Source of the DNA: Rosistilla ulvae
GTDB lineage: Bacteria; Planctomycetota; Planctomycetia; Pirellulales; Pirellulaceae
Direction of reading: 5' to 3'
DNA length: 64,000 bases
Assembly (NCBI RefSeq): GCF_007741475.1
Contig: NZ_CP036261.1
Span: 496,001-560,000, forward strand
In this document: one piece after another, positions 26,444 to 35,189 of the stretch
How positions within the stretch are numbered: position 1 is the first letter of the stretch
Layout of the letters: every line of letters begins with the position of its first letter
Notes under the pieces: model-generated
Told to the model about the DNA's origin: nothing
The model's database searches: none
Seen by the model: only the letters and a program-made list of their open reading frames with translations
Made by a program: the position numbers and the translations under genes

Positions 26444-28119
26444 TCGGAACGGCAGGCTCGGAATCGCAGGCGTTGCGCACAGGTCGGGTTGCTACGTGGC
26501 AGCTTGTGCTGGCGGCGAGTGTTGTCTTTTTGGTCGCTTTGGTTCTAAGGCTTCCTTCCTGCTTCGATAGCTTGTGGGTCGACGAACTGCACACGGCGTG
26601 GACGATCTGGGGCGACTTCAGCGATGTTCCGTCGCGAGCTCGGCTGGGGAATCAGTCTCCCGTCTACTTCGCGGTGTTGTGGTTGTGGCACCAGGTGTTC
26701 GGCGATGCCGAGGTCGTCTTGCGTCTTAGTTCGGTCTTGTTGGTTGCGTGCAGTTGTGCGCTATTGGTCGTTGGCGTCTATCGGCTGCATCGCGATCTGT
26801 TGCTTGGGCTGTTGGCTGGCGGGCTGTTGGCAGTCGATCGGAACAGCATCTTTTTTGGCACCGAACTGCGTCCCTATGCTGCGGTAATTCTGTTGTCGAC
26901 GCTGCTGGTGTTGGTCTGCGCTGGTGCTCTCGATCGTCGCAGGTTTTGGCGAGCGATCGCATTGGTTGTTACCGTCGCCGCTTTGTTCTGGACGCACTAC
27001 ACAGCGCTGTTGGTGGCTGCGGGAGTCTTGGTTGCGTTTGCGGTGAAGCAAATCGTCCGGCAGCGTTGGAGCGGTGCTTCGGTAGCGAGTGTTGCTGTCG
27101 ACGCGTTGCTGGTCTGGAGTGCTGTCGGCATTGCGGCGGCTGTGGAGTACCGCGCGATCGTTCAGTTGTGGGGCAGGCGAGGGGAGTGGGAAGCGTTTGC
27201 CGTTCCGCGGCCGTTGAACGGGGCGAATTCGCTGAGCGAGAATCTGTCGGTCGGCTTTGGCGACATCGGCGCGATGTGGCCTTGGGGGCCAGCGTTCTTG
27301 ATTCCGTTGGCCTTGCTGGTGCTTGCCCGTTTGGCAGGGGCTCGGTTTCGAATGCGGCGGTGGCTTCCGTTTGTCGCAGCGGTTGTGTTGGTCACCTTGG
27401 TTGCGTACGGATTGGCGACGATGAAGGTCTCCGCCGTTTGGCATCGTCGCTACATCGTCGGCTTGTTGCCGGTCTTGGCTTGGGGATCAGCAGCGCTCTG
27501 GCTCACCGCGATCCGAGGGATTTTTGTGTCGCTGCGGCGGACTCGATTTTCTGGTCGGTATCTGTCTTCGACCGCAGTCACGCTATCCGCTGTTTTGGTT
27601 CCCATCGTCGTGTTGCTCTTCTGGCAGGGAACGTTGGAAAACCTGCTGCGTCGCGATCTGCACTTGGTGCATCGACGCGAGGACTGGCGGTCTGCGGTTG
27701 CTGCGATCGATGAGTTGCGAGTTGTGGGCCAACCGGTCGCCGTCGATGCGGGCTTGATCGAAGCGAAACGCTGGGAACGGGACCGAGGCGAGGGACGCGG
27801 CGCCGAATCGCCGATGTTCCTTCGGTATCTTTGTTGTCCCGTCAACAATATCTATCCACTGCGCGAAGTCGTTCCGTTGGCTGGCGTCAGTGAAGGGGAA
27901 CTGCTTCGCTTTCGTCAGCAATCGGCCGATCGGAGTTCCTCCGATCGCGAGATGCTATGGATCATCGCTCGCGTTCCGCAGCGGCGTCACGAAGCGGTCG
28001 CTGAACTGTTGCAGTCGTTTGCCTCGCGTCAATCAGACCGCGCCGCCGGCGGCAAGCGCTTCGAGTACACCACGCGCAGCTTCGGCGGCGTGCTCGTGAT
28101 CCAATGGCGAGTCGAGTGA
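26440..28119 (+). CDS. Membrane glycosyltransferase (GT-C/PMT-like)
   Basis: A 559-residue polytopic protein of the ArnT/PMT type that transfers sugars from polyprenyl-phosphate donors on the periplasmic side. Near the N-terminus, after the first span, lies CFDSLWVDELHTAW with the catalytic Asp48-Glu49 pair, followed by RLGNQSPVYFAVLWLWHQ typical of the family. About 10-11 hydrophobic segments follow, then a soluble C-terminal part. The frame is open back to 26140 inside ltaE; the TTG at 26440, overlapping the ltaE stop as TTGA, is the most economical start. Acceptor unknown. Confidence 0.78.
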   Translation: MIGTAGSESQALRTGRVATWQLVLAASVVFLVALVLRLPSCFDSLWVDELHTAWTIWGDFSDVPSRARLGNQSPVYFAVLWLWHQVFGDAEVVLRLSSVLLVACSCALLVVGVYRLHRDLLLGLLAGGLLAVDRNSIFFGTELRPYAAVILLSTLLVLVCAGALDRRRFWRAIALVVTVAALFWTHYTALLVAAGVLVAFAVKQIVRQRWSGASVASVAVDALLVWSAVGIAAAVEYRAIVQLWGRRGEWEAFAVPRPLNGANSLSENLSVGFGDIGAMWPWGPAFLIPLALLVLARLAGARFRMRRWLPFVAAVVLVTLVAYGLATMKVSAVWHRRYIVGLLPVLAWGSAALWLTAIRGIFVSLRRTRFSGRYLSSTAVTLSAVLVPIVVLLFWQGTLENLLRRDLHLVHRREDWRSAVAAIDELRVVGQPVAVDAGLIEAKRWERDRGEGRGAESPMFLRYLCCPVNNIYPLREVVPLAGVSEGELLRFRQQSADRSSSDREMLWIIARVPQRRHEAVAELLQSFASRQSDRAAGGKRFEYTTRSFGGVLVIQWRVE

Positions 28120-28320
28120 CACGTCGAACGTTCATCTCCAGTGAGTAGTCGCTCCGTCGGCGAGGCATCAGGTCGATCGCTGTCGTTACAAATTCCAGGG
28201 GGCGCCTGTGGGGGGGGCTGCGTGCTGGCTCCTGCTAGCGGGGCGTTAGTGTCGACGCCCGGCTTGTCGAGGTGTTAGGATGTCGAGTGTCGCAGGTGGT
28301 TCCCGCGGAGGCGTTTGTCG

Positions 28321-29304
28321 ATGGATGAGGATCCGGAGGAGAGTGACGATCGGCTGAAGAACCCGCACGATCGGTTTGTGCGGCGGTTGTTGGGCGACAC
28401 CGATCATGTCCGCGAGTTGGTGCGGTGGCAGTTGCCGGCGGAGGTGGTTGCAGAGTTGGATCTTGAGACGCTTGTGCCGGCTAAGGAGACGTTTGTCGAT
28501 AAAACGTTACGGGGTGGGCTCTCGGATTTGGTTTTCCAGGTGGAGTTGGCAGGCGGTGGGGATGCGTTTGTGATGCTGTTGTTCGAGCACAAATCGGTTG
28601 TCGACGAGCAGGCGGTGTTTCAAGTGCTCCGTTATATGGTCGCGATCAACGAGCAGCGTCAACGCAACGGTCAGCCGCTTTGTTGTGTGATTCCCTTGAT
28701 TTTGTATCACGGTGTGCGGTCGTGGAATGCTCCGCGGCGGTTGCCTGAACTGATTCATGCACCCGCGGCTTTTCGCGGTTATATTCCCGACTTCGACATG
28801 CCGCTGCTCGATTTGAGCGGCTGCAGCGACGCGGAGTTGCGGCGAGAATCGGTCTTCCTCGCCTACATGACGCTGCTAAAATATATACGGCGGGATGAGT
28901 TGCCGGAGCGTTTGCCCGAGATCCTGTCGCTATTTCACCGCTTGCTGCCGCCAGCGACGGCGATTGAGAGTATCGAGACAGTTCTTCGCTATCTCGTGGT
29001 CGGCACCGACCGCGTCTCGCGGCAAGAATTGGTGACTGTGTTTACTCGCGTGATGCAATCCGAAGGAGCATCGGCTATGCCAACAATCGCAGAAGAATGG
29101 AAAGAAGAAGGTCGCCAGGAAGGACGTCAAGAGGGACGTCAAGAGGGACGTCAGGAAGGAGCAATGATTGGTCAGGTCTTAGCCTATCAGCAATTTCTTG
29201 GTCGGCCGACTTCCGGTGAAGAGGCGTTGCTGGCGATGGAGGCAGGCGATTTGCGTGCGCTGTTTGAACAGTTGGACGCGGAGTTTCGCAAGCTGCGTCG
29301 TTAA
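28321..29304 (+). CDS. Rpn family PD-(D/E)xK nuclease (recombination-promoting / 'putative transposase' family)
   Basis: A 327-residue protein of the Rpn/PF04754 family, whose members cut DNA and promote RecA-independent recombination. The start is HDRFVRRLLGDTDHVRELV; the nuclease core shows LSDLVFQVEL (Asp69) and LLFEHKS (Glu89-x-Lys91). LILYHGVRSWN and the C-terminal helices complete the fold. The C-terminal tail carries four to five EGRQ repeats. ATG 28321 has GGAGG 13 nt upstream; a TTG two codons earlier is possible. It sits alone in a repeat-bearing spacer, and such genes are often mobile. Confidence 0.85.
   Translation: MDEDPEESDDRLKNPHDRFVRRLLGDTDHVRELVRWQLPAEVVAELDLETLVPAKETFVDKTLRGGLSDLVFQVELAGGGDAFVMLLFEHKSVVDEQAVFQVLRYMVAINEQRQRNGQPLCCVIPLILYHGVRSWNAPRRLPELIHAPAAFRGYIPDFDMPLLDLSGCSDAELRRESVFLAYMTLLKYIRRDELPERLPEILSLFHRLLPPATAIESIETVLRYLVVGTDRVSRQELVTVFTRVMQSEGASAMPTIAEEWKEEGRQEGRQEGRQEGRQEGAMIGQVLAYQQFLGRPTSGEEALLAMEAGDLRALFEQLDAEFRKLRR
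29107..29160 (+). repeat. 12-bp tandem repeats encoding EGRQ
   Basis: Successive CAAGAGGGACGT-type units (GAAGGTCGCCAGGAAGGACG onward) encode EGRQ four to five times in the tail of the Rpn nuclease. As a multiple of three, unit gain or loss keeps the frame. Rpn tails of this kind are known to vary in repeat number. Confidence 0.85.
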
Positions 29305-29350
29305 AGCAGCTCTTCAAAAGAGCGTCGTCATTTGCGGGCGACGTCGCTAA

Positions 29351-30406
29351 CTATCGCGCCGGGACTGCCGGGGGCGGAGTCGCTGTGGGGGGCGGAGGCA
29401 GTTGCAAGGTTTGGGTGTTTGGCGTGAGCGATTGCTGGTAGTGTTGCAACAGTCCGTAGACCGACTGGAATTCGGGACGCGCGGCCAGTTGTTGGAACTG
29501 CGGATTGGTCGCCACCGATTGGAAGTGGGCGAGAGTTTGTTGGACTTGTTGCGGTGTGGGGTGCGCACCATCTGCTGTCGCCGAGAAGGGGAGAGCGAGG
29601 TAGGTCTTCCATTGTTCGTCGAGCAAGGCGAACAGTTTGGGAGCGATCTGCAGAAGCTGGCCGCGGAGCACGTCCGATTCTTGTGCCGTGTAGCGTTGGG
29701 CCAACGGTGGCATCTGGCTTGTCGAGGTCCCTTCGGTGGGAGCGACTCCGGCGGCGTAGTTGGCGATCCGCTGCGTCAGCTCTTGTGCCGCTGGCGGGAT
29801 CACAACAGGTTGTCCCGGCGCTGGACTGCGGTAGTAGGTTCCGGTGGATAGTTGGTCGATTTGCAAGACCGAGCCGTCGATCGCTACGCCCGCGAACAGG
29901 CCGCGGCTGCGCGAGTAGGAGTAAATCTCTGCCTGAAGTCGTCCGTCGGTCGCGACGGCGCCTTGGAGTCCGACGGGGCCGGCCGCTGCGGCTGCATCGG
30001 CACCGATCGTCAGCGTGCCCGACAGGATGCCTTCAACGCTTTTGGCGGTCTTGAATACCAATACGATGTCCGACGATTGGAGGCCCGCTTGCCAGCCGAT
30101 GTTGCCACCGGTCAAGGTGATGAAAACCGGAGCGTGCCAGATTCCGTTAGGGTCGCGAACGAACAGCAGTCCGCGGCCGTGGCGGGCGCCGATAATGAAG
30201 CCCCCTTTGATCACATTGGGGATGATCGCCACGCCATGCGCGTCGGTCAGCATCGATCGCGGGATCTGGTTTAGCGACGTCGACATCGCTTGGCTGAGCA
30301 CCGCCGAGGCAGCGAGTACAATGCCCTCTTCAGCACTTTGGGCGGACGCCGGTTGCGGTGGAGTGGCCAATGCCAGCAGCAAAAAGCAGGTAATGTAGCG
30401 AGCCAT
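29351..30406 (-). CDS. SYLF/Ysc84-domain lipid-binding protein, exported
   Basis: A 351-residue secreted protein. Signal peptide YITCFLLLALATPPQPASAQ. The SYLF (Ysc84) domain spans about 25-200, with LNQIPRSMLTDAHGVAIIPN, GGFIIGARHGRGLLFVRD and ITLTGGNIGWQAGLQSSDIV. Eukaryotic members bind phosphoinositides and bacterial members are called lipid-binding. The C-terminal third is Pro/Gln-rich and ends in a PPPPTATPPPAVPAR tail. Minus strand, converging on the Rpn gene, which is 46 bp away. Confidence 0.88.
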   Translation of the reverse strand: MARYITCFLLLALATPPQPASAQSAEEGIVLAASAVLSQAMSTSLNQIPRSMLTDAHGVAIIPNVIKGGFIIGARHGRGLLFVRDPNGIWHAPVFITLTGGNIGWQAGLQSSDIVLVFKTAKSVEGILSGTLTIGADAAAAAGPVGLQGAVATDGRLQAEIYSYSRSRGLFAGVAIDGSVLQIDQLSTGTYYRSPAPGQPVVIPPAAQELTQRIANYAAGVAPTEGTSTSQMPPLAQRYTAQESDVLRGQLLQIAPKLFALLDEQWKTYLALPFSATADGAHPTPQQVQQTLAHFQSVATNPQFQQLAARPEFQSVYGLLQHYQQSLTPNTQTLQLPPPPTATPPPAVPAR

Positions 30407-30536
30407 CCGTGCGTACCTCGAAGAGATTGTTCAATGGGAGTCGATTGTGGTTGAAGCGGTTGCTCAACGCGATCCTCCGATTGTAGTAGATTCCTCGTGG
30501 TGGCAGAACAGCGAATTTAGGCCGTTTGTGCAGGGC

Positions 30537-31829
30537 CTACGCGTGGCGTTCGAAGCGAACTTCGCCGCCGACGATCGCATGAGTCGCTTGCCCGAACAGC
30601 TCCTTTCCTTCCCAGGGCGTGCTGTTGCTGCGGGATTGAAATTCATCGCCGCGAACGGTCCAGGCGACGTCGGGATCGATGATCACGATGTCCGCTGGCG
30701 AGCCAGGTTTTAAGCTGCCGCCGGGAACGCCTGCGATCTCGGCGGGGCGAGTCGATAGCCGAGTGATCGCGTCGGGCCAGGAGAGCAGGCCGGAGCGGAT
30801 CATGTCGGTGTTGATCGAAGCGAGCGTCGTCTCCAGGCTGACCATGCCAAACGGCGCGAGGTCGAGGTCGTTGACTTTCTTTTCCCGAGCCCGCGGTGTG
30901 TGCCCGGTGGAGATGCAGTCGATCGTGCCGTCGATCAACGCTTCGCGGCAGACTTCGATATGTCGCTCGTTCCGCAGCGGCGGGCGGACCTTAAATCGCG
31001 CGTCGAACGATTCGAGTTCTTTGTCGGTCATCGACGAAAGAGTTTGCGGCCAGACGCTGGCGGAGATGCTGATCCCTCGCTGCTTGGCTCGCTTGATCAG
31101 CTCCACGCCTTGCAGAGTGCTGATTGGGCCGATGTGCAGTCGTCCGCCGGTCGCTTCGGCTAGTCGCAGATCGCGGGTCACGGCGAGGTCTTCGGCTTCG
31201 GTCGGCAGTCCCTGTAATCCAAGGATCGTCGAGACGCGGCCTTCGTGCATCACGCCGCTGCCGGTCAGTTCGGGGACCAGCGGCAGGTCGTAGATCGGCA
31301 GGTCCAGCATGTGGCAATATTCAAGCGCTTTCTTTAGCAGAGCGCTGTTGGACGTCGGCCGCGGTGCGTCGCTGAAACCGACCGCGCCAGCTTCGGCCAG
31401 CAGTCCCAATTCCGCCATGTCGACTCCCTCGCGACCGCGGCTCAGGCAAGCGATCACGTGGATTCGGCAGGTGCGAGCTCGCTGCGCCTTTTGGCGAACA
31501 AACTCGACAGCGCCGGGAGAATCGATCGGCGGGTAGGTGTTCGCGGCGCAAAGGATCGTCGTGAACCCGCCGGCAAGCGCTGCGTTGCCGCCGGTTTCGA
31601 TCGTCTCATCCTCTTCGCGACCCGGTTCACGAAGTTCGGTTCCCAGATCGATCAGGCCTGGGGCGACGATTCGACCGCGGGCATCGATGCGGCGGACGTT
31701 TGGCGGCAGGTCGCCATCGTCGGGATTGATCGCCGCGATCAGCCCGCCGGTGACAAGCACGCGGGCCACGCGATCGATCGATTGCGAGGGGTCGACGAGG
31801 CGGCCGTTTTCGATCAGCAGTGGTGTCAT
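30537..31829 (-). CDS. pyrC': Dihydroorotase-like protein lacking metal ligands (pseudo-DHOase, PyrC')
   Basis: A 430-residue amidohydrolase-fold protein whose overall sequence follows type I dihydroorotases (ARGRIVAPGLID, GFTTILCAANTYPPID, GSLKPGSPADIVIIDP). Every catalytic metal site is changed: the HxH of LIDxHVH is GTE (63-65), the later DHCED is DLPLV (181-185), the HxxHVST His is Pro in LHIGPIST (231-238), and the TDHAPH Asp is Gly in STGHTPR (307-313). An active enzyme is therefore very unlikely. Its start lies 2 nt after the pyrB stop (TGACCATG). Known inactive homologues (Pseudomonas PyrC') are scaffold subunits of aspartate transcarbamoylase, the probable role here. An active dihydroorotase must be elsewhere. 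Confidence 0.9.
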   Translation of the reverse strand: MTPLLIENGRLVDPSQSIDRVARVLVTGGLIAAINPDDGDLPPNVRRIDARGRIVAPGLIDLGTELREPGREEDETIETGGNAALAGGFTTILCAANTYPPIDSPGAVEFVRQKAQRARTCRIHVIACLSRGREGVDMAELGLLAEAGAVGFSDAPRPTSNSALLKKALEYCHMLDLPIYDLPLVPELTGSGVMHEGRVSTILGLQGLPTEAEDLAVTRDLRLAEATGGRLHIGPISTLQGVELIKRAKQRGISISASVWPQTLSSMTDKELESFDARFKVRPPLRNERHIEVCREALIDGTIDCISTGHTPRAREKKVNDLDLAPFGMVSLETTLASINTDMIRSGLLSWPDAITRLSTRPAEIAGVPGGSLKPGSPADIVIIDPDVAWTVRGDEFQSRSNSTPWEGKELFGQATHAIVGGEVRFERHA

Positions 31830-31831
31830 GG

Positions 31832-32812
31832 TCAGTGGACGATCGGTTCGCTGGAGGAGGAGTTATGGGGGGCGTTTGCCAGCAGCCAAAGGGCCGCCAT
31901 CCGGACCGCGATCCCGTTGGTGACTTGTTCCAAAATCACCGAGTGCGGACCGTCGGCAACTTCGGGCGTGATCTCGACACCGCGATTGATCGGGCCGGGC
32001 GCCATGATCAGGATGTCCGATTTGCTGCGACGCATCCGGTCGGCGTTCATCGCGTACAGGTTGGCGTATTCGTGAACCGATGGGAAAGGGCGTGTCGTCT
32101 GCCGTTCAAACTGAATTCGCAGCAGGTTCAGGACGTCGCACCGCGGCAGGATTTCGTCGAGGCTGTAAGCGACTTCGACATCCAGTTCGCGCCAGCGATG
32201 GGAGACGAGAGTCGACGGGCCGCACAGGATCACGTGCGCGCCGAGCTTCTTCAGTCCCCAGATGTTCGATCGAGCGGTTCGGCTGTGCGCGATGTCGCCG
32301 ACCAGTGCGACGGTCAGGCCATCGATGTTCCCGCGATGTTGGCGGATCGTCAGGATGTCCAGCAGGCCTTGAGTTGGGTGTTCGTGAGGGCCGTCGCCAG
32401 CGTTGAGGACCGAGCAGGAGAGTTCGCGAGCGAGCAGATGGGGCGTGCCGGGAGTTTGGTGCCGCGTCACGACCCAATCGACTCCCATCGCTTCGATCGT
32501 CTTGGCGGTGTCGATGAACGTTTCCCCTTTGGCGACGCTGCTGCCGGAGGAGGAGAATTCGACGGTGTCGGCCCCCAGGCGTTTGGCGGCCAAAGAGAAG
32601 CTGTTTCGCGTGCGGGTGCTGTTCTCGAAGAACAGGTTGGCGCAGGTCTTGCCTGCTAGCAGCGACAGTTTTTCGCGACAGTTGTTGGTCGCTTCCTTCA
32701 ATTGTTGAGCGGTGTCTAGAAGTGTCCGCAGCTCATCGACTGAGAGATCTTGCAATCCGAGCAAGTGGCGGCGGTTCCAGCCCGATGGTGGTTCCAGCAA
32801 GGTTTTGGACAT
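31832..32812 (-). CDS. pyrB: Aspartate carbamoyltransferase catalytic subunit
   Basis: Condenses carbamoyl phosphate with aspartate in the first committed step of pyrimidine synthesis. The 326-residue protein shows the carbamoyl-phosphate motif FFENSTRTR (STRTR at 65-69), the later [14 protein letters not shown], and the ATCase-typical [15 protein letters not shown] and [12 protein letters not shown]. The ATG at 32812 gives the normal N-terminus ([19 protein letters not shown]); the frame extends to a TTG at 32860. It is directly followed by the pseudo-dihydroorotase gene and not by pyrI, which fits the pDHO-stabilised ATCase class. About 300 bp of spacer separates it from the divergent lipoprotein gene. 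Confidence 0.94.
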   Translation of the reverse strand: MSKTLLEPPSGWNRRHLLGLQDLSVDELRTLLDTAQQLKEATNNCREKLSLLAGKTCANLFFENSTRTRNSFSLAAKRLGADTVEFSSSGSSVAKGETFIDTAKTIEAMGVDWVVTRHQTPGTPHLLARELSCSVLNAGDGPHEHPTQGLLDILTIRQHRGNIDGLTVALVGDIAHSRTARSNIWGLKKLGAHVILCGPSTLVSHRWRELDVEVAYSLDEILPRCDVLNLLRIQFERQTTRPFPSVHEYANLYAMNADRMRRSKSDILIMAPGPINRGVEITPEVADGPHSVILEQVTNGIAVRMAALWLLANAPHNSSSSEPIVH

Positions 32813-33109
32813 GGGGCTCAGCTGTCGTGAGGTGGCGGAGTGGCTGTCTGTCGCATCCAATCAAATTGGCGGAGATTCTACCGAAATCTCGGCGAAAGTG
32901 TCAGAGGGCTGCTAGCAAACAAATCTGCGGCAATCGGCATAATCGTTAAAGCCTGCCGGGCTTGGCAGCCGATCGGGAATCAAAGTGGAAGCGTATTGCC
33001 CGGATTTCGTGGCCTTTGTTTCCCAGCCGGGGGGCTGAGCGAATTGTTCAACGACGCAGCGAATCGCTGCTTGCAAATCCGTATCTACCCGCGATTGGGA
33101 AACCTCATC

Positions 33110-33622
33110 ATGTCACCTCGCCGCTCGAATTGCTTGGTCGCTCCCCTGCTGGCTTTCTGCCTGCTGAACACCGGATGTGCTAGCCTGGCGCTCTTTCCGT
33201 CGGACGATAGCGATGCACCAAATGAGGCGACGCTACACGAATCGCCCGAGGCTGCGATGTTCCGAGCCGTGCAGACCGCGCGGCAAACCAATTCGATCGT
33301 CTTGCAAGTCGAAGGTGCCGAGAAGCCGATGCGAGTGATTCCGCTTCCCACCGATGGGAAGACTGTGTTCATGAACGACCTGCTTCGTCAGGCCGGATTG
33401 AAATCGAAATACAACGGGCTGGACATCGTCCTGTTGCGCAGCGGTGCCGGTGAGATGGATGGTGTGAAAATGGCCGTCACGTTCGACAGTAAAACAGGCC
33501 GCGTCAGCACCGGTACCGATTACGCACTTCGTCCTGGCGACCGGGTCACCGTTCGCAAAGTGCTGAACTCGACGATCCAAAACGTCTTGGATGGACTCAT
33601 CCCGCCAGTCGCTCGCGGCTAG
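33110..33622 (+). CDS. Lipoprotein with possible SLBB-like C-terminus
   Basis: A 170-residue protein with a type II signal peptide: PRRSNCLVAPLLAFCLLNTG followed by Cys23 (lipobox LNTGC), so it is lipid-anchored in the envelope. The mature part has FMNDLLRQAGLKSKYNGLDI and ends ALRPGDRVTVRKV, a pattern seen at the ends of SLBB/beta-grasp polysaccharide-export domains. The match is short, so the assignment is tentative. The start ATG 33110 is fixed by the lipobox distance. It is divergent from pyrB. Confidence 0.7.
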   Translation: MSPRRSNCLVAPLLAFCLLNTGCASLALFPSDDSDAPNEATLHESPEAAMFRAVQTARQTNSIVLQVEGAEKPMRVIPLPTDGKTVFMNDLLRQAGLKSKYNGLDIVLLRSGAGEMDGVKMAVTFDSKTGRVSTGTDYALRPGDRVTVRKVLNSTIQNVLDGLIPPVARG

Positions 33623-33629
33623 TGTCGCG

Positions 33630-33690
33630 CTGGAGTCGAGGCTTCAGCCGAACGCGCACACGATTCGATCATTGCTTCAGCCGAACACGC
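33630..33690. repeat. Copies of the GAGGCTTCAGCCGA repeat
   Basis: 33630-33653 carries CTGGAGTCGAGGCTTCAGCCGAAC, identical in its core to the copies at 2015-2110, and 33671-33690 a shortened ATTGCTTCAGCCGAACACGC. The pair again fills the gap between the ends of two convergent genes (the lipoprotein and the DUF1552 gene). Confidence 0.75.
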
Positions 33691-33741
33691 CCCACGGCTG
33701 AATCGGCTAGATCCTCGACACCAACTTCGGTGTCGTTTGAA

Positions 33742-35145
33742 TTAAATGTTATCGATTGTGCCGGTGCTGTCGGCGAATGCTTGAGTGGGCGATCCGAGAC
33801 GCTGCAGCATCGTGGCGAACAGGTTCGACAGCGGCGTGTCCTCGTGCGTGACTTTCTTCTGCCACGGTTCTTGCCCACCGTCCCAAGCACCGCCCTGTGG
33901 GTTGCTGCCAGCGTGGTCGATATATTGGCCATGCTTGAAGCCCATCTGTTTGCCCCCCGCCAGAATCAGCGGGTAGTTGCGGGACAGGTGGAAGGCGCTC
34001 GATGCCGATCCAAACAACAGCAGGGTGTTGTCCAACATCGTTCCCGTGCCAGCCGGTTCGGGAGTCTGTTTCAGCTTGCCGATGAATCGCCCGTATTCTT
34101 CGTTGAGGAACTGGCAATAGATGGCAAAGTTCTTCCAGCCGCCAGGGTTTTTGGTCTCGTGCGACAACGAATGTGCCAGGTTGAATCCAACGGCGCGAGC
34201 TAGGTGATCGCTTCGGCCGACGCCGTTTTCGCGACCGATCTGATAGGTGGCGACGCGAGTCGAATCGGTCTTGAACGCTAGATAGATCAACTCGAACATC
34301 GTTTGTAGGTACTCGCGAGGTTCGTCGGTCGTCAGTTCCAGGTTCAGGTGATCGCCATCGATCTTTGGTAGCGGAGCGTTGATCCAGCGTTTCGCCTTTT
34401 CGACTTTGATCTCCGCCTGGCGGACCGAGTCGAGGTATTCGTCCAGGTTCTGTTGGTCGGCGGAGGAGAGCGTCTTGCGCAGCGAACGCGCATCGACCAG
34501 CATGTCGTCCAGTGCGCTGCGGCTGAGGGCCAACCGGCGAGCTGAATCGCCGTCGCTCTTGACGAACAACATGTCGAAGATCTGTTTCGGGCGGTGTTCG
34601 GCGGGGATCGCCCGGCCGTTGCGATCGAACGAGATCGTGTGAGCGCCGCGAGCGGTCCCGGTGCCTCCGTCGGTCGACATCACCAACGATGCAAATCGCG
34701 TTTGGTCCCCCACAACCTTCACGTATTCTTGGTCCAACGAGATCGTGTTTGCGTATTCCATGTCGCCGCCGCCGGTGGCAGCTCCGGTTAGGAACTGGTC
34801 CGCGTTGTTGTGGCCATGCGAATTGCGGCTCTTCGGGTGCGAGAATCCCGACAAGACGGTTATTTCATCGCGCAGCGGTTCCAGTGGTTGCATGCACTTG
34901 GTGAATGTGAAATCGTCGCCGTTGCGATGGGGGAACCAAGCCCAGTCTTGGTAGGCGGGGTCTTCTGCCAGCGGCATCGGAACGCCGTCGGGGAAGTAGA
35001 AGCATCCCAGGCGTTTTGGATTCGCACGGGCTGCCGCGCCACGCGCTACCGGAGCGGCGAGAGATCCAAACATTGGCAGAGCCAATGCGAGGCCCGTTCC
35101 TCGCAGGAATCGTCGTCGATCGATGCGGTTCATGTTCAATTTCAT
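33742..35145 (-). CDS. DUF1552 domain protein, Tat-exported
   Basis: A 467-residue protein of unknown biochemistry from a family abundant in planctomycetes and verrucomicrobia. It begins with a twin-arginine signal (IDRRRFLRGTGLALALPMFG), so the folded protein is exported. The DUF1552 body includes RLGCFYFPDGVPMP, SGFSHPKSRNSHGHNNADQF, LDEYLDSVRQAEIKVEKA and FGSASSAFHLSRNYPLILAG. It starts 44 bp after the stop of the DUF1592 gene on the same strand, the usual order for this pair. The ATG at 35145 is fixed by the Tat motif. Confidence 0.88.
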   Translation of the reverse strand: MKLNMNRIDRRRFLRGTGLALALPMFGSLAAPVARGAAARANPKRLGCFYFPDGVPMPLAEDPAYQDWAWFPHRNGDDFTFTKCMQPLEPLRDEITVLSGFSHPKSRNSHGHNNADQFLTGAATGGGDMEYANTISLDQEYVKVVGDQTRFASLVMSTDGGTGTARGAHTISFDRNGRAIPAEHRPKQIFDMLFVKSDGDSARRLALSRSALDDMLVDARSLRKTLSSADQQNLDEYLDSVRQAEIKVEKAKRWINAPLPKIDGDHLNLELTTDEPREYLQTMFELIYLAFKTDSTRVATYQIGRENGVGRSDHLARAVGFNLAHSLSHETKNPGGWKNFAIYCQFLNEEYGRFIGKLKQTPEPAGTGTMLDNTLLLFGSASSAFHLSRNYPLILAGGKQMGFKHGQYIDHAGSNPQGGAWDGGQEPWQKKVTHEDTPLSNLFATMLQRLGSPTQAFADSTGTIDNI

Positions 35146-35189
35146 AGCGTTGCTCCGCTGCGGTTGGGGGCGGTGAAGTTTGGTTGCGT

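Noticed and set aside
29107-29160. Repeats in the Rpn gene considered as a CRISPR array
   Set aside because: Units are 12 bp, contiguous, coding and without spacers.
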